The position numbers and the translations under genes were made by a program. Of a DNA stretch of 29,183 nt, positions 8,767-17,178 are shown in pieces. Each line of letters opens with the position of its first letter. Position 1 is the first letter of the stretch. Origin of the DNA: Lachnospiraceae bacterium UBA7054 (GTDB taxonomy: Bacteria; Bacillota; Clostridia; Lachnospirales; Lachnospiraceae); NCBI GenBank assembly GCA_002492725.1, contig DLAF01000036.1, positions 1 to 29,183 of the forward strand, written 5' to 3'. Under the pieces are notes generated by a model, which was given only the letters and a program-made list of their open reading frames with translations, had not been told where the DNA came from and made no database searches.

Positions 8767-10860
8767 CTATGCCTCCGCATTCGCCTCCGCAACAGCCTTC
8801 GCTCTCGCCGCTACTTCTTTTTCCTGCACGTCGCTCGGCGCCTGCTCGTATCTTGCAAACTCATACTTGTAGGTACCGCGGCCGCCCGTCATGGAACGAA
8901 GATCAGTGCAGTAGCCGTTTAAGCAGGCCACCGGGATATCCGCTTCGACCACAGTCTTGCCATCGCCTGCGGGGTTCATGCCAAGCACTCTGCCCCTTCT
9001 CTTATTCAGGTCACCCATCACGTCTCCCGTATAGGAATCAGGCACCGTTACCTGTAAGTTAGCGATCGGCTCTAACAGCACCGGTCCCGCCTCCATAAAG
9101 CCCTTCTTAAAGGCCTGGATCGTTGCCATCTTGAAGGCCATCTCGGAAGAATCTACCGGATGGTAAGAACCGTCGTAGAGTACCGCCTTCACGCCCACTA
9201 CGGGATATGCTGCCAAAGGCCCTGCCTGAACGGACTCCTGTAAGCCTTTCTCCACCGCCGGGAAGTAATTCTTCGGCACCGCACCGCCTACCACTTCCTG
9301 CTCGAACACGAAAGGCGTATCCAAATCACCGGACGCCTCAAAACGCATTTTCACATGGCCGTACTGGCCGTGTCCGCCGGACTGCTTTTTATACTTATGC
9401 TCCACATCGGATTTCTTGCGGATTGTCTCCTTGTAAGCGATCTTCGGATCCGTCAGCTCGATTTCCACCTTGTACTCGTTGAGAAGACGGCTCATAACCA
9501 CCTCCAGATGCAAATCGCCCATGCCGTAGAGCAGGGACTGCTTGTTTTCCGCATCATTGACCACCTTAAGTGTCTGATCCTCATGACGCATCTTCTGCAA
9601 TGCCTGAGAAACCTTATCCACATCGCCTTTGTTCTTTGCCCGATACCGCTTGTATGTATAGGGCGTAGAAATCTCTGTCTTTCCGTAGCGGATGATACGC
9701 GCCTTTGTAGAGAGCGTATTGCCGGTTCTGGCCGCCGTCAGCTTCGCGATGGCGCCGATATCGCCCGCATGAAGCTCCCCTACCTCGATGGGCTTGCTGC
9801 CCTGCATGACATAGAGCTTGCTGATCTTCTCCTCCACTTCCTTCTCATCGTTATAAATCAAATCATCACTCTTAAACACACCGGAACAAACCTTGATCAG
9901 CGAATACTTACCAATAAAGGGATCCACGATGGTCTTAAAGATGTAAGCGGACTTCGGCTTGGAGAAGTCGTAATTTGCCTGGAAGATCTCGTTGGTCTTT
10001 AAGTCAACGCCCGCAATCTCACGATTTTCGGGGCTTGGCATATATTTCACGATATCGTCAAGCAGGGTGAAGATTCCCTGACAAAGCACATTCGAGCCCA
10101 TGGACATAGGTACTATACTACCGTCCATCACATTGGTACGCAGCGCCGAACGAATCTCCGCCTCAGAGAAAGTGTCGCCGTTAAAGTAGCGGTCCATCAA
10201 GTCCTCGCTGGTCTCCGCCACCGCTTCCATCAGCGTGTCACGACAAAGCTGCAGATTTTCCTTGCTGTAGTCGGGCATCTCACACTCCACGACCTCCTTG
10301 CCTTCCCAGCGGTAAGCCTGCTCGGTGATGACGTTGATGTAACCCACAAATTTTTCATTCTCACGGATCGGCAGATGAAACGGCGCCATCTTTTTACCGT
10401 ACTTTTCCGTCATATCCGTCACAACCTGCTTAAAGGAAGCATTATCGATATCCATATCCGTCACGAACACGAAACGGGGCAGCTTATACTTCTCGCAGAT
10501 CTCCCACGCCTTTTCTGTGCCGACTTCCACGCCGGCTTTACCGGAAACCACGATGATGGCTGCATCCGCCGCGCTCACGGCTTCTTCAACCTCGCCTACG
10601 AAGTCAAAAAAGCCCGGGGAATCCAGCACATTGATCTTCGTGCCCTCCCACTCGATCGGAACAACAGACGTGGCGATGGAAATATGGCGCTTCTGCTCCT
10701 CCTTACCGAAATCACTCACCGTGTTCCCGTCGTCAATCTTTCCAATTCTGGATGTGATGCCGGAAAGGTAAGCCATCGCCTCCACCAGACTGGTCTTCCC
10801 GCAGCCCCCATGCCCCAGCAAGACCACATTACGAATCTTATCCGTTGTGTAAACATTCAT
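8767..10860 (-). CDS. EF-G-like translation GTPase (second EF-G type)
   Basis: A 697-residue paralogue of elongation factor G. The P-loop GHGGCGKTS is at residues 16-24 and G3 reads DSPGFFDF in place of the usual DTPGHVDF. G4 reads TDMD where most EF-Gs have NKMD; I recall T-x-MD in other clostridial members of this branch. Domain II, the domain IV region (KQSGGHGQYGHVKMRFE) and the C-terminal domain V (RRGRVLGM) are all present, so this is a full-length factor. Ribosome translocation or a stress-related variant of it is likely, but members of this branch are less well understood than FusA. The ATG at 10860 has GGAGG 10 nt before it; the longer reading to 10914 overlaps the -10 box and is rejected. 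The C-terminal tail is rich in Ala and Glu. Confidence 0.9.
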   Translation of the reverse strand: MNVYTTDKIRNVVLLGHGGCGKTSLVEAMAYLSGITSRIGKIDDGNTVSDFGKEEQKRHISIATSVVPIEWEGTKINVLDSPGFFDFVGEVEEAVSAADAAIIVVSGKAGVEVGTEKAWEICEKYKLPRFVFVTDMDIDNASFKQVVTDMTEKYGKKMAPFHLPIRENEKFVGYINVITEQAYRWEGKEVVECEMPDYSKENLQLCRDTLMEAVAETSEDLMDRYFNGDTFSEAEIRSALRTNVMDGSIVPMSMGSNVLCQGIFTLLDDIVKYMPSPENREIAGVDLKTNEIFQANYDFSKPKSAYIFKTIVDPFIGKYSLIKVCSGVFKSDDLIYNDEKEVEEKISKLYVMQGSKPIEVGELHAGDIGAIAKLTAARTGNTLSTKARIIRYGKTEISTPYTYKRYRAKNKGDVDKVSQALQKMRHEDQTLKVVNDAENKQSLLYGMGDLHLEVVMSRLLNEYKVEIELTDPKIAYKETIRKKSDVEHKYKKQSGGHGQYGHVKMRFEASGDLDTPFVFEQEVVGGAVPKNYFPAVEKGLQESVQAGPLAAYPVVGVKAVLYDGSYHPVDSSEMAFKMATIQAFKKGFMEAGPVLLEPIANLQVTVPDSYTGDVMGDLNKRRGRVLGMNPAGDGKTVVEADIPVACLNGYCTDLRSMTGGRGTYKYEFARYEQAPSDVQEKEVAARAKAVAEANAEA

Positions 10861-10912
10861 GCCTGTAACCCTCCAATTCTGTTGTTCTTTTTGCAACCAA
10901 AGTTGTAAATAC

Positions 10913-10941
10913 ATTTTACTAAATTTTCAGGACAATTTCAA
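10913..10941 (-). promoter_or_regulatory. Promoter of the EF-G-like gene
   Basis: Minus-strand TTGAAA (10936-10941), a 17-base spacer and TAAAAT (10913-10918), about 52 bp before the ATG. Close to consensus, consistent with steady expression. Confidence 0.75.
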
Positions 10942-10948
10942 GACACAA

Positions 10949-10977
10949 TTGCGTTCCCTTCCGTTTTGTGATATCTT
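10949..10977 (+). promoter_or_regulatory. Possible promoter of tyrA
   Basis: TTGCGT, a 17-base spacer and TATCTT preceded by TGA, an extended -10 arrangement, 45 bp before the ATG. The match to consensus is only moderate. It overlaps no other plus-strand candidate in this 160-bp divergent region. Confidence 0.4.
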
Positions 10978-11022
10978 AAAAAGCGGAAATATTTATCAAA
11001 AAATGCGAAAGGTCATACGATT

Positions 11023-12123
11023 ATGAATACACTCACCTGCGGCTTTATCGGGCTGGGACTGATCGGCGGCTCCATTGCCAAAGCGATCCGTCTTCGTCTG
11101 CCCGGCACCCGCCTGATCGCCTACGATATCAACGAAGCTTCTCTGGAACTGGCTCTTACGGAACAGACCATAGATGTATCCTGCCGCACCATCGACGACA
11201 CCTTTTCGGACTGCGACTATCTTTTTCTGTGCGCGCCTGTCTCATGCAATGACGAGAATCTGGCGGCCATCAAAAACATCCTCTCCCCGAAAACGCTCCT
11301 CACTGACGTTGGCAGCGTGAAAACTGCCATTCACAAACAGATCGAAGCGCTGGAACTGCAGGATCAGTTTATCGGCGGCCATCCGATGGCGGGTTCTGAA
11401 CGCATCGGCTACCGCAATTCAGACGCCGCGCTTTTGGAAAATGCCTATTACATACTGACCCCTACGGAGACTGTACCGACCACCAAACTGGAGGCATACC
11501 GCGCGCTGGTGGAAGCAATCGGCGCCATTCCTCTCGCCCTTTCCTTTGTGGAGCATGATTATGTGACGGCTGCTGTCTCTCATCTGCCCCATGTGATTGC
11601 CGCCTCTTTGGTTAACCTGGTCAAAAACTGCGATTCTCCGGAAGGCATCATGAAAATGATTGCTGCCGGCGGGTTTAAGGACATCACGCGGATTGCTTCC
11701 TCCTCTCCTGAAATGTGGCAGCAAATCTGTATGACAAATACAAAGAACATATCCAGGCTCTTAAAGCTCTATATTGATTACCTTACGCAATTTGACCGCT
11801 ATCTCGACGAACGCTCGGAACAAACGCTCCACAACTTTTTCGATTCCGCCAGAAGCTATCGCGAATCTTTTACCAGCGCATCCAGCGGCCCCATCAAGGC
11901 GGAATACGTCTTTACCGTGGATATTGCAGATAAACCCGGCGCAATTGCCGCCATCGCTTCTCTTCTTGCCATGCACGGCGTGAGCATCAAAAACATCGGC
12001 ATCAATCATAACAGGGAATTTGCAGAAGGCGCGCTGCGCATCGAATTTAACGATAAAACCGCCCATGAACGAGCGGTTGAGATCATGAAAAGCCACGGTT
12101 ATCAGATTCACACAAAGAATTGA
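11023..12123 (+). CDS. tyrA: Prephenate dehydrogenase with C-terminal ACT domain
   Basis: Oxidatively decarboxylates prephenate to 4-hydroxyphenylpyruvate in tyrosine synthesis, with NAD as cofactor. The N-terminal Rossmann fold carries GFIGLGLIGGS (residues 7-17) followed by an acidic D at the end of strand 2 (AYDIN). The family signatures LLTDVGSVK, GGHPMAGSE and SHLPHV, with the conserved His residues, are visible. Residues of about 294-362 form an ACT domain (VDIADKPGAIAAIASLLAMHGVSIKNI), which suggests feedback by tyrosine or another aromatic amino acid. 366 residues is the usual length for the dehydrogenase-ACT form. A plain AAAGG lies 10 nt before the ATG. It stands apart from other aromatic genes and converges on the VanZ-like gene with only 12 bp between the stops. 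Confidence 0.93.
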   Translation: MNTLTCGFIGLGLIGGSIAKAIRLRLPGTRLIAYDINEASLELALTEQTIDVSCRTIDDTFSDCDYLFLCAPVSCNDENLAAIKNILSPKTLLTDVGSVKTAIHKQIEALELQDQFIGGHPMAGSERIGYRNSDAALLENAYYILTPTETVPTTKLEAYRALVEAIGAIPLALSFVEHDYVTAAVSHLPHVIAASLVNLVKNCDSPEGIMKMIAAGGFKDITRIASSSPEMWQQICMTNTKNISRLLKLYIDYLTQFDRYLDERSEQTLHNFFDSARSYRESFTSASSGPIKAEYVFTVDIADKPGAIAAIASLLAMHGVSIKNIGINHNREFAEGALRIEFNDKTAHERAVEIMKSHGYQIHTKN

Positions 12124-12135
12124 GACGCAAGCGGT

Positions 12136-12630
12136 CTAAGAAAGTTTCACCAGAAGCCTGTTTAAGAAGTAAGACCCTACCATACACAGGATCCCCGCCA
12201 CGCTCCCGTACCAGTTGAGCGCGGCGTCGGATTGCTGGAAATGTCTTCCCTCTACAAACTGCTTATAATATTCCGTGTAATAGGCAAGCACATAGCAGAC
12301 CGCGCCCGCTCCAATCACCCCGATGATTCTGTAATATCCTTTAAAAACCGCCATACCTGCAAAGGTCGTCACAAAACCCACCACAAAAAAGAGACCCAGA
12401 TGCGCCCCGTAACGGATCATCAGCGCGGTCGTCGCGATCTGATCCTGCGTCGGATTTTCGAAAATCCGCCTTGCAATCTGTCCCGCTATTTTCATCGTAA
12501 TGTCAGAAGATGCCGTTCCCTTTTGAAAACTCACCGCCATCACAAAATATAACAACATAAGCAGCGCCGCCAAAGAGACGGCAACCACGCAAAGTTCTAA
12601 GATGATATTTCCTTTTTTTCCTTTATTCAT
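12136..12630 (-). CDS. VanZ-like membrane protein
   Basis: A 164-residue membrane protein with four hydrophobic segments. The pattern RYGAHLGLFFVVGF, then EYYKQF, then GRHFQQSDAALNWYGSVAG is that of the VanZ-like family, where the conserved basic and Asn residues lie near the third and fourth segments. VanZ of Tn1546 raises teicoplanin resistance by an unclear route; many clostridial VanZ-like proteins have no known role. It begins 14 nt after the stop codon of the kinase, with AGGA placed right after that stop, so the two are translationally close and probably one transcript. Function here is unknown; a role in cell envelope or surface binding of peptides is a family-based guess. Confidence 0.8.
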   Translation of the reverse strand: MNKGKKGNIILELCVVAVSLAALLMLLYFVMAVSFQKGTASSDITMKIAGQIARRIFENPTQDQIATTALMIRYGAHLGLFFVVGFVTTFAGMAVFKGYYRIIGVIGAGAVCYVLAYYTEYYKQFVEGRHFQQSDAALNWYGSVAGILCMVGSYFLNRLLVKLS

Positions 12631-12644
12631 GAATTTAGTTTCCT

Positions 12645-14171
12645 TTATTCGAAAGGCGGAGGCACCTCAAGTGACGGACTTAAATATGCTTCTTCCGGGT
12701 ACGGCGTGACCGCCAGACTGGAGCGGTACTCGTTAGGTCTTGAGGTATGCACCTGTATGGCAAACCGATAGCTTTCTCCCGGTTCCCCCACAAACTCCTG
12801 CCTGATCCGCACGCCAGGCCATTCGCTGTCAATCAGGAATGATTTGTGCACCATGGTATTCATCACATACTCGCCGTCCCCATTGTATACATAGGTATCG
12901 ATTACGTCCTTATCTTCATAATCATCCCAGTTGGTAAACGCCGCAAAGTACCATCTGGATTCGTTCCCCTCTTTTGCAATCCATTGAAGCCCTTCCGGCG
13001 CTGGCAGTCTCGGTGCATCCATTCCCGTAAATTCAAAGGCATCCGATAACACATAAGGGCTATCCGCATAGGTGATGCCGTCTCCGGAAGCACGCACGGC
13101 AAAGTAATAAATTCCGTTTTCCCAAAATTCATCGGAAAAACTCATCTGAAATAACTTTTCCTCTCCTTCTTGGCTCTCCCTGCCATCACGGGTCCATGCC
13201 ACGTTCCCCCGCATCATCCCCTCTTTTCCCCATTCGTCCCGCTCCAGATCGGGAGGCGTCTCCGTATCGCACCGGTACAATCTCCAGTCATACCTTTGAT
13301 CATCACCGACTCCTGACTCAAACACACAGCCCCAAAAACCGGAACCTGTCTCTCCATTCCAAAAAGGATCGGCGGGTGCAGGCAGTACGATCAAATCCGT
13401 ACCGTTTTCTGCCGGCAGCAAAGCCTCCTGCGGCTTATTGCCGCCCAGAAGCCCATTGCCTAAAACAAACGCCGCAATCCCCACCGCCGCAACGCATAAA
13501 ACAGTTGTCCCAAAAACAGGAACACCAAAAAATGCTTTCTTCATCTGCCGGACAGACTGATACCGTTTCTCGGGATCCAAACCAGTGCACTTGGAAATGA
13601 TTCTCCTGTAACGCAGTTTCTCCGCTTTGCCGCCTAAAAGCTGCTTAATCGTAACGCCCAGCGCATAAATATCCGCCCGCTCGTCCGTCTGGGAAAATCC
13701 GTATTGTTCGGGTGGCGCATAGCCTCTGGTGCCAAGCTGTATCGTATCCTGCTCCCTGTTTTCTTTCGGCATACGGGCCGCGTCAAAATCGATCAGACGA
13801 ATGTGTCCGTCCTCAGCAATCAAAATATTGGATGGTTTGATATCACGATGAATGATTCCTTTTTCATGTAGAAAAATAAGGACTTCACAGAGCTCCTTTA
13901 CAATCACCCTGCACTGTTTTTCCGTAAGCGCCGCGCTGCCCGCCGTCTGTCCCTCAATGTATTCTTCTGTCACAGTGGTCACACCATCGTCCAAAGAAAC
14001 CTCATATACCTTCGGCAGATAAGGATGCCTCAGTTCCTGCAATTTCTGATAAATCGAATGCTTCCCCTGTAAGGTCTTACGAATTAAAAGCTGCTCACTG
14101 TCCACTTCCTTCACCAGCCGCACTGTGCTCTTTTCGCTCTGTTTCAGTACCTTTATCTCATCGTAAACCAT
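12645..14171 (-). CDS. Membrane-anchored Ser/Thr protein kinase (Hanks type)
   Basis: A 508-residue protein. Residues 1-210 form a kinase domain with the ATP-site Lys probably in LLIRKTLQ, catalytic loop HRDIKPSNIL (about 108-117), metal site DFDAAR (about 128-133, DFD in place of DFG) and activation segment GTRGYAPPEQYG. A single membrane segment at about 216-240 is followed by an extracellular part of about 260 residues, rich in Trp, Asp and Glu, without PASTA repeats; I do not recognise this sensor part. The ATG at 14171 has GAGG 9 nt before it; an ATG at 14186 is possible but poorly placed. The gene follows the acyltransferases by 40 bp and precedes the VanZ-like gene by 14 bp. It probably senses an envelope signal and phosphorylates a partner inside; the divergent helix-turn-helix protein is one candidate. 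Confidence 0.87.
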   Translation of the reverse strand: MVYDEIKVLKQSEKSTVRLVKEVDSEQLLIRKTLQGKHSIYQKLQELRHPYLPKVYEVSLDDGVTTVTEEYIEGQTAGSAALTEKQCRVIVKELCEVLIFLHEKGIIHRDIKPSNILIAEDGHIRLIDFDAARMPKENREQDTIQLGTRGYAPPEQYGFSQTDERADIYALGVTIKQLLGGKAEKLRYRRIISKCTGLDPEKRYQSVRQMKKAFFGVPVFGTTVLCVAAVGIAAFVLGNGLLGGNKPQEALLPAENGTDLIVLPAPADPFWNGETGSGFWGCVFESGVGDDQRYDWRLYRCDTETPPDLERDEWGKEGMMRGNVAWTRDGRESQEGEEKLFQMSFSDEFWENGIYYFAVRASGDGITYADSPYVLSDAFEFTGMDAPRLPAPEGLQWIAKEGNESRWYFAAFTNWDDYEDKDVIDTYVYNGDGEYVMNTMVHKSFLIDSEWPGVRIRQEFVGEPGESYRFAIQVHTSRPNEYRSSLAVTPYPEEAYLSPSLEVPPPFE

Positions 14172-14211
14172 ATATGCCAACCTCATAAGATTCCATTGTA
14201 TGATATCATAT

Positions 14212-15322
14212 TTACAAAATTCTTTTCACCAGTGGCACTTTTTTTAATATCACCGTCACACTCCCACCCAGAAGCATACTAATCACACACCAGCCGAAGG
14301 AGGCAAACAATGACGGCATAAAACGCTCCGCCAGCCTTTCATAACCGTTGTACATAATGAGCTTAAAATAATGATCCAGAAGATAAATTCCCAAAGTAAG
14401 TGATCCCAGAAAACAGACTGTCTTTGCCGTTCTTCCGGACGATAACGCCGGGAATCTGACTGTTGTCATATATTTAACAAACAAAAATACTTCCATGGCA
14501 AGCACATAATCAAACAGGGAAAGGCAATTCTCATCCGTTGTGCCGCTCATATACAAACACAGACAGGATATACCTATTGCCGCAAATGCTGCCGCCAAAA
14601 GGGCTGTCCATTTCTTTTGAGAAATTGCTCTTATCTCTACCTTATGATCCAGATAATAGCCTGTCAACGGATAGAAAATGGCCGCTGTTGTTGCCAGTGG
14701 GACTGAAAACTCCGCCGCCGGGGTCAGTTGCATATACCCCCCCCCCAGAAAATTGCAGGCAGCCATTACATAGGGGAATCACAGACAGAATCACAAAACG
14801 CAGCATAACTAACACCGAAAAATCACTGCGGCTCATCTGCTTTGCCAACTTTTGCAAAAACGGTAGCAGAAAAAGGAACCCAAGATAGGCATAGAGATAC
14901 CAATAGGCTCCCGTTTCATCCAAGTTGCGGGCAAACACCCCGTAAAGGAAACGCTTCAGCGTAAACTCATAAGTTCTGCCCTGTGCAAGCGCATACAACC
15001 AACATTCCACATAAATTCCCAGCGAGAACAGCAGGATAACCAAACAGACTCTGCTGATCCGCTTCCTCAAAACCGTGACAATATCTTCCTGTCTTTCCAA
15101 AAGCAGGGCGCCTGATATCATAAAAAATAATGGAACATTGATCTTGGTTATGATCGAGACGACCATATAACCAATCTGCTTTATGCCGGAAGCATTCTGA
15201 TACAGAACGTACCCTTTCAGATGATTAAAAATCACAAAAAAACAGGCAATCAGACGGAGCCATTCATAGTAAACCGTTTTCAATTGTTTCCCACTGTTTT
15301 TTCTATTTTGTGCATGATCCAT
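14212..15322 (-). pseudogene. Acyltransferase-3 membrane protein, out of frame at a G10 run
   Basis: Two overlapping frames make up one acyltransferase-3 family protein. The first (from 15322) starts MDHAQNRKN, contains YYEWLRLIACFFVIFNH with the family's conserved His and runs through several membrane segments to CLQFSGGG. The second continues with GGYMQLTPAAEF to the stop at 14212. The switch is at ten G (plus-strand C10, 14737-14746). With nine G the frame is continuous and gives 369 residues, a normal family length. Such proteins O-acylate surface polysaccharides, peptidoglycan or other envelope sugars. As written, the protein ends at 14642, about 226 residues, losing the last membrane segments. 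The intact coding quality on both sides suggests a switchable tract or a sequencing slip rather than an old pseudogene. AGGA lies 10 nt before the start. Confidence 0.82.
14737..14746 (-). repeat. Homopolymeric G10 tract (possible phase-variation switch)
   Basis: Ten consecutive C on the plus strand, read as G10 inside the acyltransferase frame. It is the longest G/C homopolymer I noticed in the window and sits exactly where the reading frame changes. Slipped-strand mispairing here would turn the full-length protein on or off. Confidence 0.75.
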
Positions 15323-15409
15323 TTCTCTTTTGTCCTGTTCGTTATTCTATGTTTTATTATTTTTATTATAACATATCTCTTATCACGCAGACAATCATTT
15401 CCCTGTTGT

Positions 15410-16450
15410 TCATCGCTCCCCCGTTGCGATTCGATACCATCCCGGCGTCACTTTTCGAAAAACGCTTCCCGCCAGAATAGAGCCTCCCATTACACCAATG
15501 GGAATGAATAAATATTCCAAAAGCCAAAACAACGGCTTTGCCGGGAGCAAACGGAAACACAGTTTGCGCACAGATGATAATGTCATCTCATGCAGGACAT
15601 AAATCATAAAAACCCACTCTGACAGTCGTAAAAAAATCCGACGCAGATTCTCTCTGACATAGATTTCTTTTGACAGCCGCAGCCAAAACACAATTGCCAC
15701 AAGCACAGAAATATTTCGAATGACCGAATGGTCCCAAAACAAAGACACCGCCGCACACCCGAAGTACAGTCCCGCAATCTTAAACAGAGAATATCTGTCA
15801 AAAAACATCAGGGAATACTTCATTCGAACAACAGCTGCACCGACCAGAAACCATGCGAGTGCTGTTTTCCCCCAGAAAGGAAGCGGTAAAATGCTCAGCG
15901 CTGCTCCAATACAAAACGCTGCCTTTGGATACTTATCCGCAACTGTTTTTATCAGTGGAAACATCAGGATCACCGCCATCAGATCACGCATAAACCAAAG
16001 CGGATAGCATTGCGGATATTCCTTTCCCATGCCGTAAAGTCCGAACCATTCCTTTAACGAGCATTGCCGAATCGGCGTATTGCTTCCCGAAAAATACGCA
16101 GCTGTAAACGGCATACTTTGCAATACGACAAATACTGCGATCCAGAAAGTATTCCAGATCAGATAAGGCACAAGCAGCGTCCTTATCTTTTTCCTGATCA
16201 CTTCCCTGTAGGAATACTCGGAACGAAACAATAAAACGGCAGAAAACAGGAAAAAAATCGGTACGCCACATCTTGTAATGATTTGTGACACTCCGGTTTC
16301 CAACAGCAGCAGCCACTCAGGAAGAGCAGCTGCATTGGCGCCGTCCGCGAAATTAACTTCCGTCGTATAGGCATGTAAAAACACCACCATGACAATAGCA
16401 ATCCCCTTAACGATCCTGATCCTGTCGCTTTCCTCTTTTGCCATTTGCAT
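15410..16450 (-). CDS. Acyltransferase-3 family membrane protein
   Basis: A 346-residue protein with about ten membrane segments. The N-terminal IRIVKGIAIVMVVFLHAYTT carries the conserved His of the acyltransferase-3 family in the first segment; RCGVPIFFLFSAVLLFRS, YPLWFMRDLMAVI and FMIYVLHE match later family landmarks. The family moves acyl groups, often acetyl, across or at the membrane onto polysaccharides or peptidoglycan. It is intact and is the likely first gene of a minus-strand unit with the second acyltransferase (87 bp further), the kinase and the VanZ-like gene. The start at 16450 has only a weak purine stretch (AGAGAAG) before it; 16444 is an alternative. The acceptor cannot be told from sequence. 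Confidence 0.88.
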   Translation of the reverse strand: MQMAKEESDRIRIVKGIAIVMVVFLHAYTTEVNFADGANAAALPEWLLLLETGVSQIITRCGVPIFFLFSAVLLFRSEYSYREVIRKKIRTLLVPYLIWNTFWIAVFVVLQSMPFTAAYFSGSNTPIRQCSLKEWFGLYGMGKEYPQCYPLWFMRDLMAVILMFPLIKTVADKYPKAAFCIGAALSILPLPFWGKTALAWFLVGAAVVRMKYSLMFFDRYSLFKIAGLYFGCAAVSLFWDHSVIRNISVLVAIVFWLRLSKEIYVRENLRRIFLRLSEWVFMIYVLHEMTLSSVRKLCFRLLPAKPLFWLLEYLFIPIGVMGGSILAGSVFRKVTPGWYRIATGER

Positions 16451-16513
16451 AAGTATCTTCTCTTTTCATTTGTTTTTCCGTTCCACCCGCAAAGAAACAG
16501 GCCTCCGTTCTCG

Positions 16514-16519
16514 ATTATA
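16514..16519 (-). promoter_or_regulatory. -10 box of the acyltransferase-kinase unit
   Basis: A perfect minus-strand TATAAT, 64 bp before the first acyltransferase. The -35 position (CCAAAA) does not fit the consensus and abuts the palindrome at 16541-16557, an arrangement expected of a promoter that needs an activator. Confidence 0.5.
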
Positions 16520-16540
16520 AACAGAGTCCTGTCACTTTTG

Positions 16541-16557
16541 GTCTACCCTGGGTAGAC
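16541..16557. promoter_or_regulatory. Perfect 17-bp palindrome, probable operator
   Basis: GTCTACCC-T-GGGTAGAC, two perfect 8-bp arms around one base. It lies between the acyltransferase -10 box and the divergent promoter of the helix-turn-helix gene, at the -35 region of the former. No T run follows on either strand, so a terminator is unlikely. Confidence 0.6.
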
Positions 16558-16607
16558 ATTTGGGATTTTGAAAAGATTCGGGAAATGATCATAAATTTTG
16601 TCTTTGC

Positions 16608-16636
16608 TTGCCACCCTTTAAGGAAATGGGTATAAT
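16608..16636 (+). promoter_or_regulatory. Promoter of the helix-turn-helix gene
   Basis: TTGCCA (16608-16613), a 17-base spacer and TATAAT (16631-16636). Transcription would begin near 16643, which rules out the in-frame start codons at 16608, 16626 and 16635. Confidence 0.75.
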
Positions 16637-16658
16637 GATTTCAATCAGGCAATCTTCC

Positions 16659-17171
16659 ATGAACCGTAAGAATGCGAACGATTTGCCTGGAATACAGGCC
16701 ACGAAAGAGACACCGGAAGGAACGATACATAAAATGATGGAAAAATCTACCAACGAATTAAGACATGAAATCAGGGATGCAACCGATGTGGAAGATTATC
16801 TGACGCTGAATAAGGAATATTTACTAAAAGGCAGTCTTTCCGAACATCTTCACACCCTGCTTGCTGAGAAAAAACTGCGTCGGGCGGACGTGATACGCGG
16901 TTCCCTGTTGGGCCGCGCCTATGTCTACCGTATTTTTGCAGGAGAAAAAATTCCCTCCCGCGACAAACTGATTGCCTTATCATTCGGCCTGCAGCTTACG
17001 GAGGAGGAAACGCAGAAAATGTTAAAGCTTTCCGGCAATCGGGAGCTTTACGCAAGAGACGAGCGCGACGCGCTGCTCCTGTTTGCCCTGCAGAGAAACA
17101 GGAGCATTATGGACGCAAATGAGATGCTGTTAGATCATGGGTTGGCGGTATTGGATACGACAAAGGAATAA
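16659..17171 (+). CDS. Helix-turn-helix (XRE-like) regulatory protein
   Basis: About 170 residues. The central part, LSEHLHTLLAEKKLRRADVIRGSLLGRAYVYRIFAGEKIPSRDKLIALSFGL (given here in overlapping pieces: SEHLHTLLAEKKLRRADVIR, then GRAYVYRIFAGEKIPSRDKL), has the layout of an XRE/Cro-like fold with recognition helix near YVYRIF. The C-terminal half (LLLFALQRNRSIMDANEMLL) is conserved in a clostridial family that, as I recall, often sits beside Ser/Thr kinases; here a kinase operon is divergent. The role may be a DNA-binding regulator or a kinase partner. The start is uncertain: ATG 16659 has a weak AGG 9 nt upstream and a 16-nt leader, ATG 16734 has a better but distant GGAAGG. It converges on the ATPase gene with 7 bp between the ends. 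Confidence 0.7.
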   Translation: MNRKNANDLPGIQATKETPEGTIHKMMEKSTNELRHEIRDATDVEDYLTLNKEYLLKGSLSEHLHTLLAEKKLRRADVIRGSLLGRAYVYRIFAGEKIPSRDKLIALSFGLQLTEEETQKMLKLSGNRELYARDERDALLLFALQRNRSIMDANEMLLDHGLAVLDTTKE

Positions 17172-17178
17172 CTGTTTC

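Noticed and set aside
9355..10002. Plus-strand frame of 215 codons antisense to the EF-G-like gene
   Set aside because: A shadow of a highly conserved gene, without a start signal or recognisable domain.
12124..12150. Terminator between the convergent tyrA and VanZ-like genes
   Set aside because: Only a 4-bp stem (AGAC/GTCT) without a T run; too weak to report.
16608..16658. N-terminal extension of the helix-turn-helix protein to 16608
   Set aside because: The TTG there is the -35 box of a near-consensus promoter whose -10 overlaps the next candidate starts.
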